DNA from: CADDZP01 sp035948135
GTDB taxonomy: Bacteria; Actinomycetota; Acidimicrobiia; Acidimicrobiales; AC-14
DNA: 64,000 nt
NCBI GenBank assembly: GCA_035948135.1
Contig: DASZJL010000223.1
Span: forward strand, 5,253 to 69,252
Direction of reading: 5' to 3'
How positions within the stretch are numbered: position 1 is the stretch's first letter; each line of letters begins with the position of its first letter. The position numbers and the translations under genes were made by a program. The notes under the pieces are model-generated. The model was given only the letters and a program-made list of their open reading frames with translations. It ran no database searches and was not told the origin of the DNA. This document shows positions 7,606 through 15,502 of the stretch, piece after piece.

Positions 7606-8475
7606 ACACCGGCTCGCGGTCGTCCACTGGCCCCACCCGGCGCGCTGTTGCAGTTGAACGGCTGCCGCGTCCTGCTGCTCGGGCGGGGCGTCGCTGGCCG
7701 TGCCTGAGTATCCGAGCGCGTGCCAGGTGGAGTCCATGAACTGGTAGGCGCCGCCGCCCGGCGCGTTGTAGTTGTTCCCGGACTCGAGCTGACGGATGCA
7801 GTCCCACGTGCCGCTCGGGCGACCTCCCCGGCTGCGACGGGCGGCGTCGCGGCGGGCCTGGTCGGCGGCGACCAGAGCCGCGAGCTGGCCGTTGACGCGG
7901 GCGAGCAGCGCCCGCATCGACGCCTCGGTCTTCGCCAGAGCGGCCACGTCGCCGTCGAGGGCGGCCACGGTTGCCCGCCGGTCGGCTTGGAGGCGCTGGA
8001 GGGAGCCCCGCTTGATCCCGAGATCCTGTCGGGCGGCGACGAGCTCGTCGGCCACGGCCCTGTCTTCGCCGGCGGCGAGCGACGCGTAGTGGTTCCGCAC
8101 GGGCAGGTCCTGGCCCCTGCTGTCGGCCAACTGCTGGACGATGGCGATCGAGCCGCCGTGCACGTAGGCGTCCACCGCCTGGCGGGCCAGCCTGCCTTTC
8201 ACCTCGCCGAAGCGGCCGTTGGCGGCGCCGAGCATGCCCGTGGCCTGCGCCAGGGCCGCGTCGGTGGCGGCCAGCTTCGCTTTGGCTTCGTTGAGCCGGG
8301 CGACCACGCCCGCGATGCGCTGGGCGGTGGCGTCGATCTGGGCCGCCAGCCGGGCAGCCTGGGCCTTCTTGTCGTCGACTGGACCCGCGGATGACCTCGC
8401 GGTGCCGCCCGTGAAAACCACCACCGCGACCGCCAGGGCGGCGGCTGCACGAAGTGATCGTCGTTGAAGACTCAT
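7597..8475 (-). CDS. Secreted Rpf-like transglycosylase with coiled-coil, copy 1
   Basis: 292 residues. A signal peptide covers about residues 1-30 (AAAALAVAVVVFTGGTARSSA). A long alpha-helical coiled-coil follows to about 205 (DKKAQAARLAAQIDATAQRI and similar). The C-terminal domain of about 75 residues is of the resuscitation-promoting-factor/transglycosylase-like type: WDCIRQLESGNNYNAPGGG, then AYQFMDSTWHALGY and a closing WGQWTTASRCGR. The glutamate of QLESG is the expected catalytic residue and the two cysteines may pair. It should cleave peptidoglycan outside the membrane; the coiled-coil resembles PcsB/RipA-type regulators. A close paralogue lies at 27834 on the other strand with the same layout and flanking sequences. 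Confidence 0.88.
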   Translation of the reverse strand: MSLQRRSLRAAAALAVAVVVFTGGTARSSAGPVDDKKAQAARLAAQIDATAQRIAGVVARLNEAKAKLAATDAALAQATGMLGAANGRFGEVKGRLARQAVDAYVHGGSIAIVQQLADSRGQDLPVRNHYASLAAGEDRAVADELVAARQDLGIKRGSLQRLQADRRATVAALDGDVAALAKTEASMRALLARVNGQLAALVAADQARRDAARRSRGGRPSGTWDCIRQLESGNNYNAPGGGAYQFMDSTWHALGYSGTASDAPPEQQDAAAVQLQQRAGWGQWTTASRCGR

Positions 8476-8528
8476 GGCGAGGCGCGCGCCAACATCAAGA
8501 AAGGGGCGCAGGGAGCGCTTCGACCCTA
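8476..8528 (-). promoter_or_regulatory. Promoter and structured leader of Rpf-like gene 1
   Basis: A TAGGGT -10 box (complement of 8523-8528) is followed by a leader of 47 bases. In the leader GCGCC (complement of 8505-8509) can pair with GGCGC (complement of 8486-8490), leaving TTCTTGATG in the loop. The leader of the paralogue at 27783-27833 has the same TAGGGTCG, TTCTTxATGT and GGCGCGCG blocks. Confidence 0.55.
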
Positions 8529-8573
8529 GTCAGGCGTCATCCTGCCCGCCACCGAGCGCGCCCAGCGCGGCCT

Positions 8574-9260
8574 CTAGGAGTCTGCGGACGCCATCCAGGA
8601 CTCGGCCAGCGGGTTGCGACCCGCGAGCGAGCCCCGCGAGCCGTAGGGGCGGAAGCGGATGAACGCTTGCCGGTGGTGAAAGGGCTTGGCCCGGTCGGCG
8701 GTGATGGCATCGGGGTGGGCCGGGTCCGTGGGGCCGTAGGCGTAGTCCGACAGCGCCTCCGTCGACTCCCACAGCGAGAAGGTGCCGACGAACGGCGGGC
8801 GGGCCAGGGCGGTGCCCCAGATCAGGCCGGGCGCGCGGAGGGCGCGGTTCTCGGCCCGGTTGGCAGCGCGCAAGAAACGGCGCGCCTGCGTCAGTCTCGT
8901 GCGGCCGAGCGTGATGACCCCCGCCTGGCCGTCGTAGTCGACCTTGCGAGACCGCGGGAGCTCGTCGGGAACGCCGGGCCAGGAGCCGAAGACGCGCAGC
9001 GGATCGAGCCGCACGTGCCAGCCGTCGCGCAATGCCGCGGCCGTCGGGTGCTCGGAGAGGAAGCGGTCGAGGGCCGCGTCGTCGTCCCAGAAGGCAACGA
9101 GGGCGACCCGACCCAACTGGGGTGAGGGCCGCATCGACCCGCCCAGGATGGCAGTGGACGCGACGTTTGCCTGGCGCAGCCCGGGAGCCGACGGTGCGCG
9201 GCGCAGCAGCCCGAGGGCCTTGCGGGCGCCGACGTCGGCGATGTGAACGGATGCGATCAT
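8574..9260 (-). CDS. CrtA-like (spheroidene monooxygenase family) protein
   Basis: 228 residues. It matches the spheroidene monooxygenase (CrtA)-like family by the central VALVAFWDDDAALDRFLSEH and the C-terminal block FVGTFSLWESTEALSDYAYG, ending with HHRQAFIRFRPYGSRGSL. CrtA enzymes oxidise carotenoids, but many actinobacterial members occur without a carotenoid cluster and their substrate is unknown. I chose the ATG at 9260; a TAGCCT box lies 10 bases upstream on the - strand. An ATG at 9287 adds nine residues. It is divergent from the nickel transporter gene, with less than 90 bases between starts. No other carotenoid synthesis gene is present in the window. Confidence 0.7.
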   Translation of the reverse strand: MIASVHIADVGARKALGLLRRAPSAPGLRQANVASTAILGGSMRPSPQLGRVALVAFWDDDAALDRFLSEHPTAAALRDGWHVRLDPLRVFGSWPGVPDELPRSRKVDYDGQAGVITLGRTRLTQARRFLRAANRAENRALRAPGLIWGTALARPPFVGTFSLWESTEALSDYAYGPTDPAHPDAITADRAKPFHHRQAFIRFRPYGSRGSLAGRNPLAESWMASADS

Positions 9261-9303
9261 CCCTGACGAGAGGCTACGGAGAGGCATCTGGTTCCGAAAG
9301 TCT

Positions 9304-9326
9304 CTATTGCAAGCTGGACGCAATAG
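9304..9326. promoter_or_regulatory. Nur-like operator (nickel-responsive)
   Basis: CTATTGC (9304-9310) and GCAATAG (9320-9326) are a perfect inverted repeat. The centre reads TTGCAA-N5-ACGCAA, which fits the Streptomyces Nur box TTGCAA-N5-TTGCAA at ten of twelve positions. It lies 20 bases before the transporter start, and a Fur-family gene follows the transporter. Confidence 0.65.
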
Positions 9327-9345
9327 GTGCCAGACTGTCGGAACA

Positions 9346-10236
9346 GTGGGCGCGTTCAGCATCGGCCTCGTCGTCACGGCCTTCGGGTTCGGGTTCCGGC
9401 ACGGGATCGACTGGGACCACATCGCGGCCCTCACCGACATCACCGGGTCCCAGGACGACAGCCGCCGGTCGATGGTGCTGGCCACGATGTACGCCCTCGG
9501 TCACGCCCTCGTCGTGTTCGCCCTCGGCGTGGCGGCCATCGTCGCCGCCGAGCGCCTCCCGTCGTCGGTCGACGGCGTCATGGAACGGGTCGTCGGCGCC
9601 ACCCTCGTGGCGCTCGGCGTCTACGTCATCGTCTCGCTCATCCGCAACGGCCGCGACTTCCGCATGCGGAGCCGGTGGATGCTGGTGTTCTCCGGTGTCC
9701 GTCGGGCGGCGCGGTGGACCCGGCGGCGCGTTCGTTCGCGCGACGTCGTGATCATCACTCACGAGCACGCCCACGACGCCGCCGAGCCGCATCCCGATCG
9801 CCACGCGCCCATCTCGGTCGGGGCCACCGAGAACGGCGCGACCACCACCGTCGCCACTGAGCACCGTCACGGTCACCGCCACATCGGCACCGTGCCCGAC
9901 GACCCGTTCATGACCTACGGAAAGCCGACCGCGTTCGGCGTGGGGATGATCCATGGGGTCGGTGCGGAGACGCCCACCCAGGTCCTGCTCTTCTTGGCCG
10001 CCGCCGGGGCGGGCGGCACCACTGAGGGCCTGGCGCTGCTGTGCTGCTTCCTCGTCGGACTGCTGTCGTCGAACTCGCTCATCGCCGCGGCCGGCACGTT
10101 CGGGTTCCTGGGCGCGGCGCGGAACTGGCCCCTCTACGTCGGCATCTCGGTCGTGACCGCGGTGTTCAGCCTGGTGATCGGCACCATCTTCCTGTCGGGG
10201 AGCGCGACGGTCCTGCCGGCGTTCTTCGGCGGGTGA
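9346..10236 (+). CDS. NiCoT-family nickel/cobalt transporter
   Basis: 296 residues. An inner-membrane transporter for nickel or cobalt of the NiCoT (HoxN/NixA) or related UreH class. The signature HX4DH is present in the first helix (RHGIDWDH; His19, Asp24, His25). The second helix is ALGHALVVFALGVAAI. A large cytosolic His-rich loop (HEHAHDAAEPHPDRH and TEHRHGHRHIG) follows, as seen in nickel carriers. A later helix pair (MIHGVGAETPTQVLLFL and LLSSNSLIAAAG) completes it. I chose the GTG at 9346; the frame extends to a TTG inside the operator. The Nur-like site upstream and the Fur-family gene downstream point to nickel as the substrate. Confidence 0.85.
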   Translation: MGAFSIGLVVTAFGFGFRHGIDWDHIAALTDITGSQDDSRRSMVLATMYALGHALVVFALGVAAIVAAERLPSSVDGVMERVVGATLVALGVYVIVSLIRNGRDFRMRSRWMLVFSGVRRAARWTRRRVRSRDVVIITHEHAHDAAEPHPDRHAPISVGATENGATTTVATEHRHGHRHIGTVPDDPFMTYGKPTAFGVGMIHGVGAETPTQVLLFLAAAGAGGTTEGLALLCCFLVGLLSSNSLIAAAGTFGFLGAARNWPLYVGISVVTAVFSLVIGTIFLSGSATVLPAFFGG

Positions 10237-10283
10237 GCGATCCGACGGGGAGCGCAGCTCACCGTCGTCGCTCGGGACTGAGC

Positions 10284-10298
10284 GCCGCCGAAGGCGGC
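10284..10298. terminator. GAA-loop hairpin between transporter and Fur gene
   Basis: GCCGCC-GAA-GGCGGC lies 48 bases after the transporter stop and 22 bases before the Fur-family start. There is no T-run. It could reduce read-through. Confidence 0.4.
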
Positions 10299-10319
10299 TC
10301 CATTACCGGCCGGAGGCCG

Positions 10320-10751
10320 ATGACAAACGCGGAGCAGCTGGACGACATCCTCGAGCGCCTGCGGGCGGCGGGCGGCCGCATCACCTCGGCCCGCCGGGCC
10401 CTCGTGACCGCCCTGCTCGAGTACGACGGCCATCCCACGGCGGAGGGCCTGGCCGCCACCGTGCAGGCCCGCCAGCCCGACGTCCACCAGACGACGATCT
10501 ACCGGATCCTCGACGACCTCGAACGGCTCGGAGTGGTCGAGCACACGCACCTCGGCCACGGCCCCGCCGTCTATCACCTGAGCGAGAGCGCCCATCCCCA
10601 CGTGGTGTGTGAGCGTTGCGGGCGCGTGATCGAGGTCGACCGGCGGGCCTTCGACGCCCTCGCCCGCCAGCTGCGGGACAAGCACGACTTCGAGCTCCAC
10701 CCCGGGCACTTCGCCGTCACCGGCAGGTGTGGGGCCTGCGCCGCCGAATAA
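10320..10751 (+). CDS. Fur-family metalloregulator, probably Nur (nickel)
   Basis: 143 residues. It has the winged helix of Fur proteins (GGRITSARRALVTALLEY, then VHQTTIYRILDDLERLGVVE), a His-rich metal site (HLGHGPAVYHL, then HPHVVCERCG) and a second cysteine pair (CGACAAE) for structural zinc. The ATG at 10320 follows GGAGG at 10312. Fur-family proteins bind metal and then repress transporters. The linked nickel-type transporter with a Nur-like box supports nickel (Nur) over iron or zinc. The metal is an inference; Zur is the main alternative. Confidence 0.85.
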   Translation: MTNAEQLDDILERLRAAGGRITSARRALVTALLEYDGHPTAEGLAATVQARQPDVHQTTIYRILDDLERLGVVEHTHLGHGPAVYHLSESAHPHVVCERCGRVIEVDRRAFDALARQLRDKHDFELHPGHFAVTGRCGACAAE

Positions 10752-10757
10752 TCCTCC

Positions 10758-12167
10758 GTGCACAAGGGGCGAATCGCACTGTTGGTCGTCGCCGTGGTGG
10801 CGGTGCTGCTGGGCATCCCAGCGACCCGCGCGCGTGCGGCGGGTCCGACGTTCACCGACGTCTCCGGGATCCCGATCCACGTCGTCGGCCAGACCACCGT
10901 CGACAGCCGCCAGTACAACGTCCAGATGACGTCACCCGCGCTCGGGACGAACCACGTCCTCGACGTCCGCGTCCTGCTGCCAACCAGCTATGACACGGAC
11001 ACGACGGCGCGCTATCCCGTCCTCTACCTCTTCCACGGCACGAGCGGCCGGGCATCGGACTGGGTGACCTTCGGCGCCGCCGAGACCACAACGGCCCCGC
11101 TCAACCTCATCACGGTGATGCCCGACGCCGGCTTCAACGGCAACGGCGGCGGATGGTTCACCGACTGGGTCGACACCGCGACCACCCTTGGCCCCTCGGA
11201 GTGGGAGACGTTCCACGTCAGCCAGCTGATCCCGTGGGTCGACGCCAACCTGCGCACGGTCGCCACCCGATCGGGCCGCGCCGTCGCCGGCCTCTCCCAA
11301 GGCGGGTTCGGGTCCACGACCTACGCGGCCCGTCACCCCGACACGTTCCTCTCGGTGGCGTCGTTCTCGGGGGCACCCGACATCGACTACAACCCCGTCA
11401 CCGCCGTGGGCGCGACGATGATCATCGAGGCGACGGCGTTCGGCCTCGACGGCGTCGAGCCCGAGGCCATGTTCGGTTCGCGTGCGACCAACGAGATCAA
11501 CTGGCAGGGCCACGACCCTGCCGACCTCGTCACCAACCTGAAGGGGACCGACGTCCGGCTGTGGACGGGTTCAGGCCAGCCCGGCACGGGCGACCCGTTC
11601 GACGGCGCGGCGATGGGCATCGAGGCTGCGACCCACGGGTCGACGCTGAGCTTCACCCAGCGGGCGCAGATGAAGGGCGTGCCCTACCAGCTGAATGACT
11701 ACGGCGCCGGCATCCACACCTGGAAGTACTGGACGCGCGACCTGCAGCAGTACGCGCCCCAGCTGATGACGCTCTTCGGCAGTCCCCCGGCGCCGCCCGC
11801 GCCGACGCAGTATGAGTCCATCGACAAGACCTGGTCACAGTGGGGTTGGTCGGTCGCGTTGTCCCGCTCGGTCGCGCAGCAGTTCAGTTCGCTGACCGGC
11901 GCCGGCGCCGGAGGGTTCACGCTCGCCGGGACCGGCACGGCCGCGGTGGTGACCCCCGCCCTCTACGCCCCGAACTCGCCCCAGAGCGTGACGATGGCGA
12001 CGACGACCGGCTCGACCACGACCACGGTCGCCGCAGACGGCGCCGGGCAGCTGCATCTGACAGTGCCGCTGGGCCCCGACGTCCCTGGCGCCGGCGGCGC
12101 CGCGGTCATGGGCGTGCCCGACGTTCCCCCGTGGCCGTCGACCACGGTCACCGTCCACCCCGCCTAG
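10758..12167 (+). CDS. Secreted esterase, antigen 85/esterase D fold
   Basis: 469 residues. A signal peptide covers about 1-28 (IALLVVAVVAVLLGIPATRARAA). The alpha/beta hydrolase domain of the PF00756 type spans about 30-340: oxyanion region LYLFHGTSG, nucleophile Ser180 in GLSQGGFG, and a likely catalytic His in GAGIHTWKYW. After a proline-rich linker (PPAPPAPTQYES), a C-terminal beta-rich domain of about 115 residues follows, rich in Thr and Gly, of unknown role. In mycobacteria this fold includes mycolyl transferases, but general esterase activity is safer here. It starts with GTG six bases after the Fur-family gene and may be in its operon. Confidence 0.82.
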   Translation: MHKGRIALLVVAVVAVLLGIPATRARAAGPTFTDVSGIPIHVVGQTTVDSRQYNVQMTSPALGTNHVLDVRVLLPTSYDTDTTARYPVLYLFHGTSGRASDWVTFGAAETTTAPLNLITVMPDAGFNGNGGGWFTDWVDTATTLGPSEWETFHVSQLIPWVDANLRTVATRSGRAVAGLSQGGFGSTTYAARHPDTFLSVASFSGAPDIDYNPVTAVGATMIIEATAFGLDGVEPEAMFGSRATNEINWQGHDPADLVTNLKGTDVRLWTGSGQPGTGDPFDGAAMGIEAATHGSTLSFTQRAQMKGVPYQLNDYGAGIHTWKYWTRDLQQYAPQLMTLFGSPPAPPAPTQYESIDKTWSQWGWSVALSRSVAQQFSSLTGAGAGGFTLAGTGTAAVVTPALYAPNSPQSVTMATTTGSTTTTVAADGAGQLHLTVPLGPDVPGAGGAAVMGVPDVPPWPSTTVTVHPA

Positions 12168-12207
12168 TCAGCACCGTCACCTCGCGGCCCGCGGCGGCGC
12201 TCGCCTG

Positions 12208-12240
12208 GCTCTACGCTCGCTCTCAGGTTTGGCCCAGGGA
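12208..12240. promoter_or_regulatory. 11-bp phased CTCTCAGG-like repeats before response regulator
   Basis: Three units start at 12208, 12219 and 12230 (GCTCTACGCTC, GCTCTCAGGTT, TGGCCCAGGGA). The best unit matches the CCTCTCAGGAT unit before the HtrA gene at 30032. OmpR-type regulators often bind direct repeats of this spacing, so autoregulation is likely. Confidence 0.5.
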
Positions 12241-12252
12241 CCCTTCAGTCCC
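12237..12252. promoter_or_regulatory. GGGAC-N6-GTCCC dyad
   Basis: A perfect 5-base inverted repeat around CCTTCA that overlaps the last phased repeat. It could be a hairpin in the leader or an operator. Confidence 0.35.
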
Positions 12253-12303
12253 AGGGGCGACGCTTGGAAGGTCCTGTAGACGCTCGTAGAAGGGAGGCCG
12301 TCG

Positions 12304-12993
12304 ATGGAACAGGCGCCCATGCGGGTGCTGGTCGTCGACGACGAGAGCTACATCACCGACCTGGTCGGCACCGCGCTCCGTTACGAAGGCTTCCAGGTCG
12401 AGGAAGCCCCCGGTGGACGGGCGGCTATGGCAGCCGCCTCCTCGTTCCGGCCCGACCTCGTGATCCTCGACGTCATGCTCCCCGATCTCGATGGCTTCGA
12501 GGTCACCCGCCGCCTCCGGTCCGAGGGTTTCCGGGCCCCGGTGCTGTTCCTCACCGCGAAGGACGCCACCGAGGACAAGGTGGTGGGGCTCACGATCGGC
12601 GGCGACGACTACCTCACCAAACCCTTCGCGCTCGACGAGCTCATCGCCCGGGTGCGCGCCGTCCTCCGCCGCACCGGCGGGGGCAACGGCGACGAGTCCC
12701 TGCGGTTCGCCGACCTGGTGATGGACGAGGACACCCACGAGGTCTGGCGGAGCGACAACCTGGTGCAGCTGACGCCCACCGAGTTCAAGCTCCTGCGCTA
12801 CTTCCTCCTCAACCCCCGGCGCGTGCTGTCCAAGACCCAGCTCCTCGAGCACGTGTGGGAGTACGACTTCGGTGGCGACCCCAACATCTTGGAGACCTAC
12901 ATCTCCTATCTGCGCAAGAAACTGAACGCGGCGGGGCCGCCCCTCATCCAGACCGTGCGAGGCGTCGGGTACAGCCTGCGCCTGGCTGGATGA
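12304..12993 (+). CDS. OmpR/PhoB-family response regulator
   Basis: 229 residues. The receiver domain covers about 5-120, with the acidic pair Asp12/Asp13, phospho-acceptor Asp56 (LVILDVMLPDLDG), and Lys106 in LTKPF. The C-terminal winged helix covers about 130-228 (VQLTPTEFKLLRYFLLNP, then ETYISYLRKKL and TVRGVGYSLR). GGGAGG lies 6-12 bases before the ATG. The kinase gene follows by 24 bases. The sequence resembles the MprA/CseB/TcrA group of actinobacterial regulators of envelope stress. Its promoter region carries 11-bp phased repeats that also occur before the HtrA gene, so that protease may be a target. Confidence 0.93.
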   Translation: MEQAPMRVLVVDDESYITDLVGTALRYEGFQVEEAPGGRAAMAAASSFRPDLVILDVMLPDLDGFEVTRRLRSEGFRAPVLFLTAKDATEDKVVGLTIGGDDYLTKPFALDELIARVRAVLRRTGGGNGDESLRFADLVMDEDTHEVWRSDNLVQLTPTEFKLLRYFLLNPRRVLSKTQLLEHVWEYDFGGDPNILETYISYLRKKLNAAGPPLIQTVRGVGYSLRLAG

Positions 12994-13017
12994 GCGGAGG
13001 ACAAGGAGGCCGGTGAC

Positions 13018-14607
13018 GTGTCGCTGCGCGCCCGGCTGGTGGCCGTGGCGTCGGCCCTCGTCGTCGTGGGCCTCGTTGTCGCTGCACTCGTCAGTTACAC
13101 GGCGCTCCGCTCGTCGCTGCTGAGCCGGGTCGACCAGCAACTCGAGCTCCTCCACCGCCGCGTCGAGGCGCAGCTGTTCCGGTCCGGCGACGCCAACTCG
13201 ATCGGGCGGGCGGCCGCGTTCGACACCGTGGCCGGGTCGCCGCCGTTCCTCCAGGTGCGCAACGACGACGGCTCCGTGCTCGGCAGCGTGGTCGTGCGTC
13301 CCCCCGGTGAGCGCACCTACACCCCCCAGCTTCCATCCCGTCTTCCGTCGGTCCCCGTTGACACCGACCCCAACCCCGGAGGCCCCAGCAAGACGTTCAC
13401 CGTCGGCTCGGCCGAGACCGGCGGGCCCGACTTTCGTGTGAACGTGTCGTCCATCGGCGCGAGTGGCCAGACGCTGATCGTCGCCCTACCCCTACGCGAC
13501 GTCGCCCGCACGTTGCAGCGCTTCCGCAACATCGAGCTGCTCGTGACCATCGGCGTGGCGCTCGCCGTGGCCGGGGTCGGGCTGTGGCTGGTGCGAGTCG
13601 CCATGCGGCCGCTGACGGGAATGGCCACCACCGCCGACGCCATCGCAGCCGGCGACCTGAGCGCCCGCGTGTCCCCAGCCGACGACGACACCGAGATTGG
13701 GCGCCTGGGGCTGGCCCTCAACACCATGCTGGAGCGGATCGAGAATGCGTTTGCCCAGCGCCAGCAGTCTGAAGACCGGCTGCGGCGGTTCGTAGCGGAC
13801 GCCTCTCACGAGCTGCGTACGCCGCTCACCTCGATCCGCGGCTACGCCGAGCTCTTCCGCCGGGGCGCGGCCACCAGGCCCGACGACCTGGCGAAGGCGA
13901 TGTCCCGCATCGAAGAAGAGGCCGCCCGCATGGGCATCCTCGTCGAGGAGATGCTCCTCCTCGCCCGCCTCGATCAAGGGCGACCGCTCGAACGCCGGCC
14001 GGTCGACCTGTCCGCCATGGCCGCGCAAGCCGTCGCCGACGCGCGCGTGGTCGAACCGAACCGTCGGATCGACCTCGACCTCGATGGATCCGTCGAGGTC
14101 GTCGGTGACGCCGTGCGCCTGCGCCAGGTCCTCGACAACCTGCTTTCCAACGTGCGGACCCACACGCCCGCCGGCACGCCGGTCACCGTGCGGGCCCGTC
14201 GCGACGGGGCCGACGCCGTGCTGGTCGTCGAGGACGAGGGGCCGGGCATGAGCGAGGACCAGGCGGCCCGGGCGTTCGAGCGCTTCTACCGGGTCGACCC
14301 GTCCCGCGCCCGCACGAGCGGCGGCGTCGGGCTCGGACTGTCGATCGTGAACGCCATCGTCGTCGCCCACGAGGGAACGGTCACTGTCGACTCCCGACCC
14401 GGCGAGGGAGCCACGTTCACGGTCACGCTCCCCGTCGACGGACCGACGGAGCACCCAGAAGCCAAAGAGGAATCAGTGACCGAGCACCACGAGGAACTCG
14501 ATCAGCCCGTGGTCCTCGGTGCTGATCGGCCCGAAGCTCGGGTTGGGGATGTTCCAGTTGGCGAACACGACGGGGATCGAGCCGCTGACCCTGATGGTGT
14601 TGCCTGA
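13018..14607 (+). CDS. Sensor histidine kinase with abnormal C-terminal extension
   Basis: 529 residues. TM1 is at about 8-30, an extracytoplasmic domain runs to about 170, TM2 is at about 172-193, then HAMP, the dimerisation box FVADASHELRTPLTS with phospho-acceptor His264, the N box (RQVLDNLLSN), G1 (VEDEGPGMS) and G2 (GGVGLGLSIV). It partners with the regulator at 12304. Kinases of this type usually stop soon after the TFTVTLPV strand. Here the frame continues about 50 residues, and residues 486-529 are antisense to the 3' end of the YceI gene. The tail is acidic and unlike any domain. A lost stop codon or a single-base frameshift near 14470 is likely: the +1 frame has TGA at once. Confidence 0.9.
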   Translation: MSLRARLVAVASALVVVGLVVAALVSYTALRSSLLSRVDQQLELLHRRVEAQLFRSGDANSIGRAAAFDTVAGSPPFLQVRNDDGSVLGSVVVRPPGERTYTPQLPSRLPSVPVDTDPNPGGPSKTFTVGSAETGGPDFRVNVSSIGASGQTLIVALPLRDVARTLQRFRNIELLVTIGVALAVAGVGLWLVRVAMRPLTGMATTADAIAAGDLSARVSPADDDTEIGRLGLALNTMLERIENAFAQRQQSEDRLRRFVADASHELRTPLTSIRGYAELFRRGAATRPDDLAKAMSRIEEEAARMGILVEEMLLLARLDQGRPLERRPVDLSAMAAQAVADARVVEPNRRIDLDLDGSVEVVGDAVRLRQVLDNLLSNVRTHTPAGTPVTVRARRDGADAVLVVEDEGPGMSEDQAARAFERFYRVDPSRARTSGGVGLGLSIVNAIVVAHEGTVTVDSRPGEGATFTVTLPVDGPTEHPEAKEESVTEHHEELDQPVVLGADRPEARVGDVPVGEHDGDRAADPDGVA

Positions 14608-15168
14608 GCGCTCGGCCTGAATGTCGGCCACGGCCGGCTTAGTGACGCCGTGGGTGGTCAGGTCGCCGGTGGCTTTGGTGGTCACCCGACCGGTCGTCGA
14701 CGACAGGTCGATGGGCTGGGTCAGCTTGAAGGTGGCCGTCGGGAACGTGGACGTGTCCATGATCCGGTGCTGGAACTGGTCGTCGCGCTTGGCCTTGTCA
14801 CTCGACACCTGGGTGAGGTCGACGGTGACGTTGGCGGCCGTGACCTTGGTGCCGTTGATGGCGGCGTCACCAGTCACCGCCGTGGTCCGCCCCACAGCCT
14901 CGTTGTGCTGGCCGAAGAGGATCTCGTTCACGCGGTAGCCGGCCTGCGAACCGGTGGTCACCTTCCACGTCCCGTCGAGAGGAACGGTGGCGCCGCCGCT
15001 GCTGGGGTCGGCGGTGGTGCCCGTCGAGTTCTGCGACGACAGGCTCAGGCGCTTGGGCGCCTTCCCCTCGATGAAGTGGATGTAGACGTATGGCCCGGCG
15101 ACGGCGAGCACCGCCACGACGACGACTCCCACGATCAGCCATCGCTGCCAGCCACGGATGCGTGCCAT
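14473..15168 (-). CDS. YceI-family protein with N-terminal membrane anchor
   Basis: 231 residues. A membrane helix lies at about 8-30 (WLIVGVVVVAVLAVAGPYVYI) and is followed by a low-complexity linker, then the YceI lipocalin-like domain: LDGTWKVTTGSQAGYRVNE, the variable middle, and FKLTQPIDLSS through GDLTTHGVTKPA, a well conserved family motif. YceI proteins bind isoprenoid or amphiphilic ligands outside the membrane. I chose the ATG at 15168 because GGGAG lies upstream and the protein then starts just before the helix; the frame is open to 15276. Its 3' end overlaps the histidine kinase frame by 135 bases on the other strand. Confidence 0.85.
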   Translation of the reverse strand: MARIRGWQRWLIVGVVVVAVLAVAGPYVYIHFIEGKAPKRLSLSSQNSTGTTADPSSGGATVPLDGTWKVTTGSQAGYRVNEILFGQHNEAVGRTTAVTGDAAINGTKVTAANVTVDLTQVSSDKAKRDDQFQHRIMDTSTFPTATFKLTQPIDLSSTTGRVTTKATGDLTTHGVTKPAVADIQAERSGNTIRVSGSIPVVFANWNIPNPSFGPISTEDHGLIEFLVVLGH

Positions 15169-15194
15169 TGGACTCCCATTCCCTTTGGTACGGC

Positions 15195-15206
15195 CGAGAA
15201 TTCTCG
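15195..15206. promoter_or_regulatory. Perfect 12-bp palindrome upstream of YceI
   Basis: CGAGAATTCTCG lies 27 bases before the YceI start, flanked by imperfect GGCC arms. It may be an operator for YceI. The rest of 15169-15353 holds no gene; a TACACT box at 15283-15288 could serve the tiny genes downstream. Confidence 0.4.
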
Positions 15207-15353
15207 TGGCCGCCGCTGGACGCCGCCCCGGAACTTGCTCAGAGTTGGCTGGGAAGTCTGTTCCATTTTGCGCCAACAGGCGTACACTTCAGTCGTCGTA
15301 ACACGGTCGTCGGGGCTCGGCGGGGCCCCCTGGGTTCAGAAGGGAGCCCTCTC

Positions 15354-15386
15354 ATGACCGCACAGCCCCGATGGGCAGCGCCGTGA
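15354..15386 (+). CDS. Possible 10-residue leader peptide
   Basis: A short frame (MTAQPRWAAP) begins at an ATG that follows AAGGGAG by seven bases, the best ribosome site in this stretch. It overlaps the next start at 15371 in another frame. It may be an upstream peptide that couples translation, or the site may serve the ATG at 15371. Confidence 0.35.
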   Translation: MTAQPRWAAP

Positions 15387-15502
15387 GCCTCGTGATCAGG
15401 CTCGCCGCAGCCTGGACGTTCCTCTCGGTCGCAGCCTCGCTCGCGCTCGGACGGGCCCTCAGCGCACTCGACCGCGTGCCGGTGCGGGTGCCGTACAGAT
15501 GA
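15371..15502 (+). CDS. Small single-helix membrane protein
   Basis: 43 residues with one likely membrane helix over most of its length (LVIRLAAAWTFLSVAASLAL) and a basic C-terminal end. It overlaps the next gene by four bases (ATGA), which speaks for real translation. No family is recognised. Confidence 0.45.
   Translation: MGSAVSLVIRLAAAWTFLSVAASLALGRALSALDRVPVRVPYR

Noticed and set aside
7539..10298. GCCGCC-GAA/TTC-GGCGGC hairpins as a repeat family
   Set aside because: Similar short GC hairpins with a 3-base loop occur at 7539, 10284 and 60674, but they are simple, short and expected by chance in such GC-rich DNA; treated as ordinary terminator candidates.
12237..12252. DosR box before the response regulator
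   Set aside because: The dyad GGGAC-N6-GTCCC has a 6-base spacer; the DosR box has 4 bases (GGGAC-TWWA-GTCCC). It remains listed only as a dyad.
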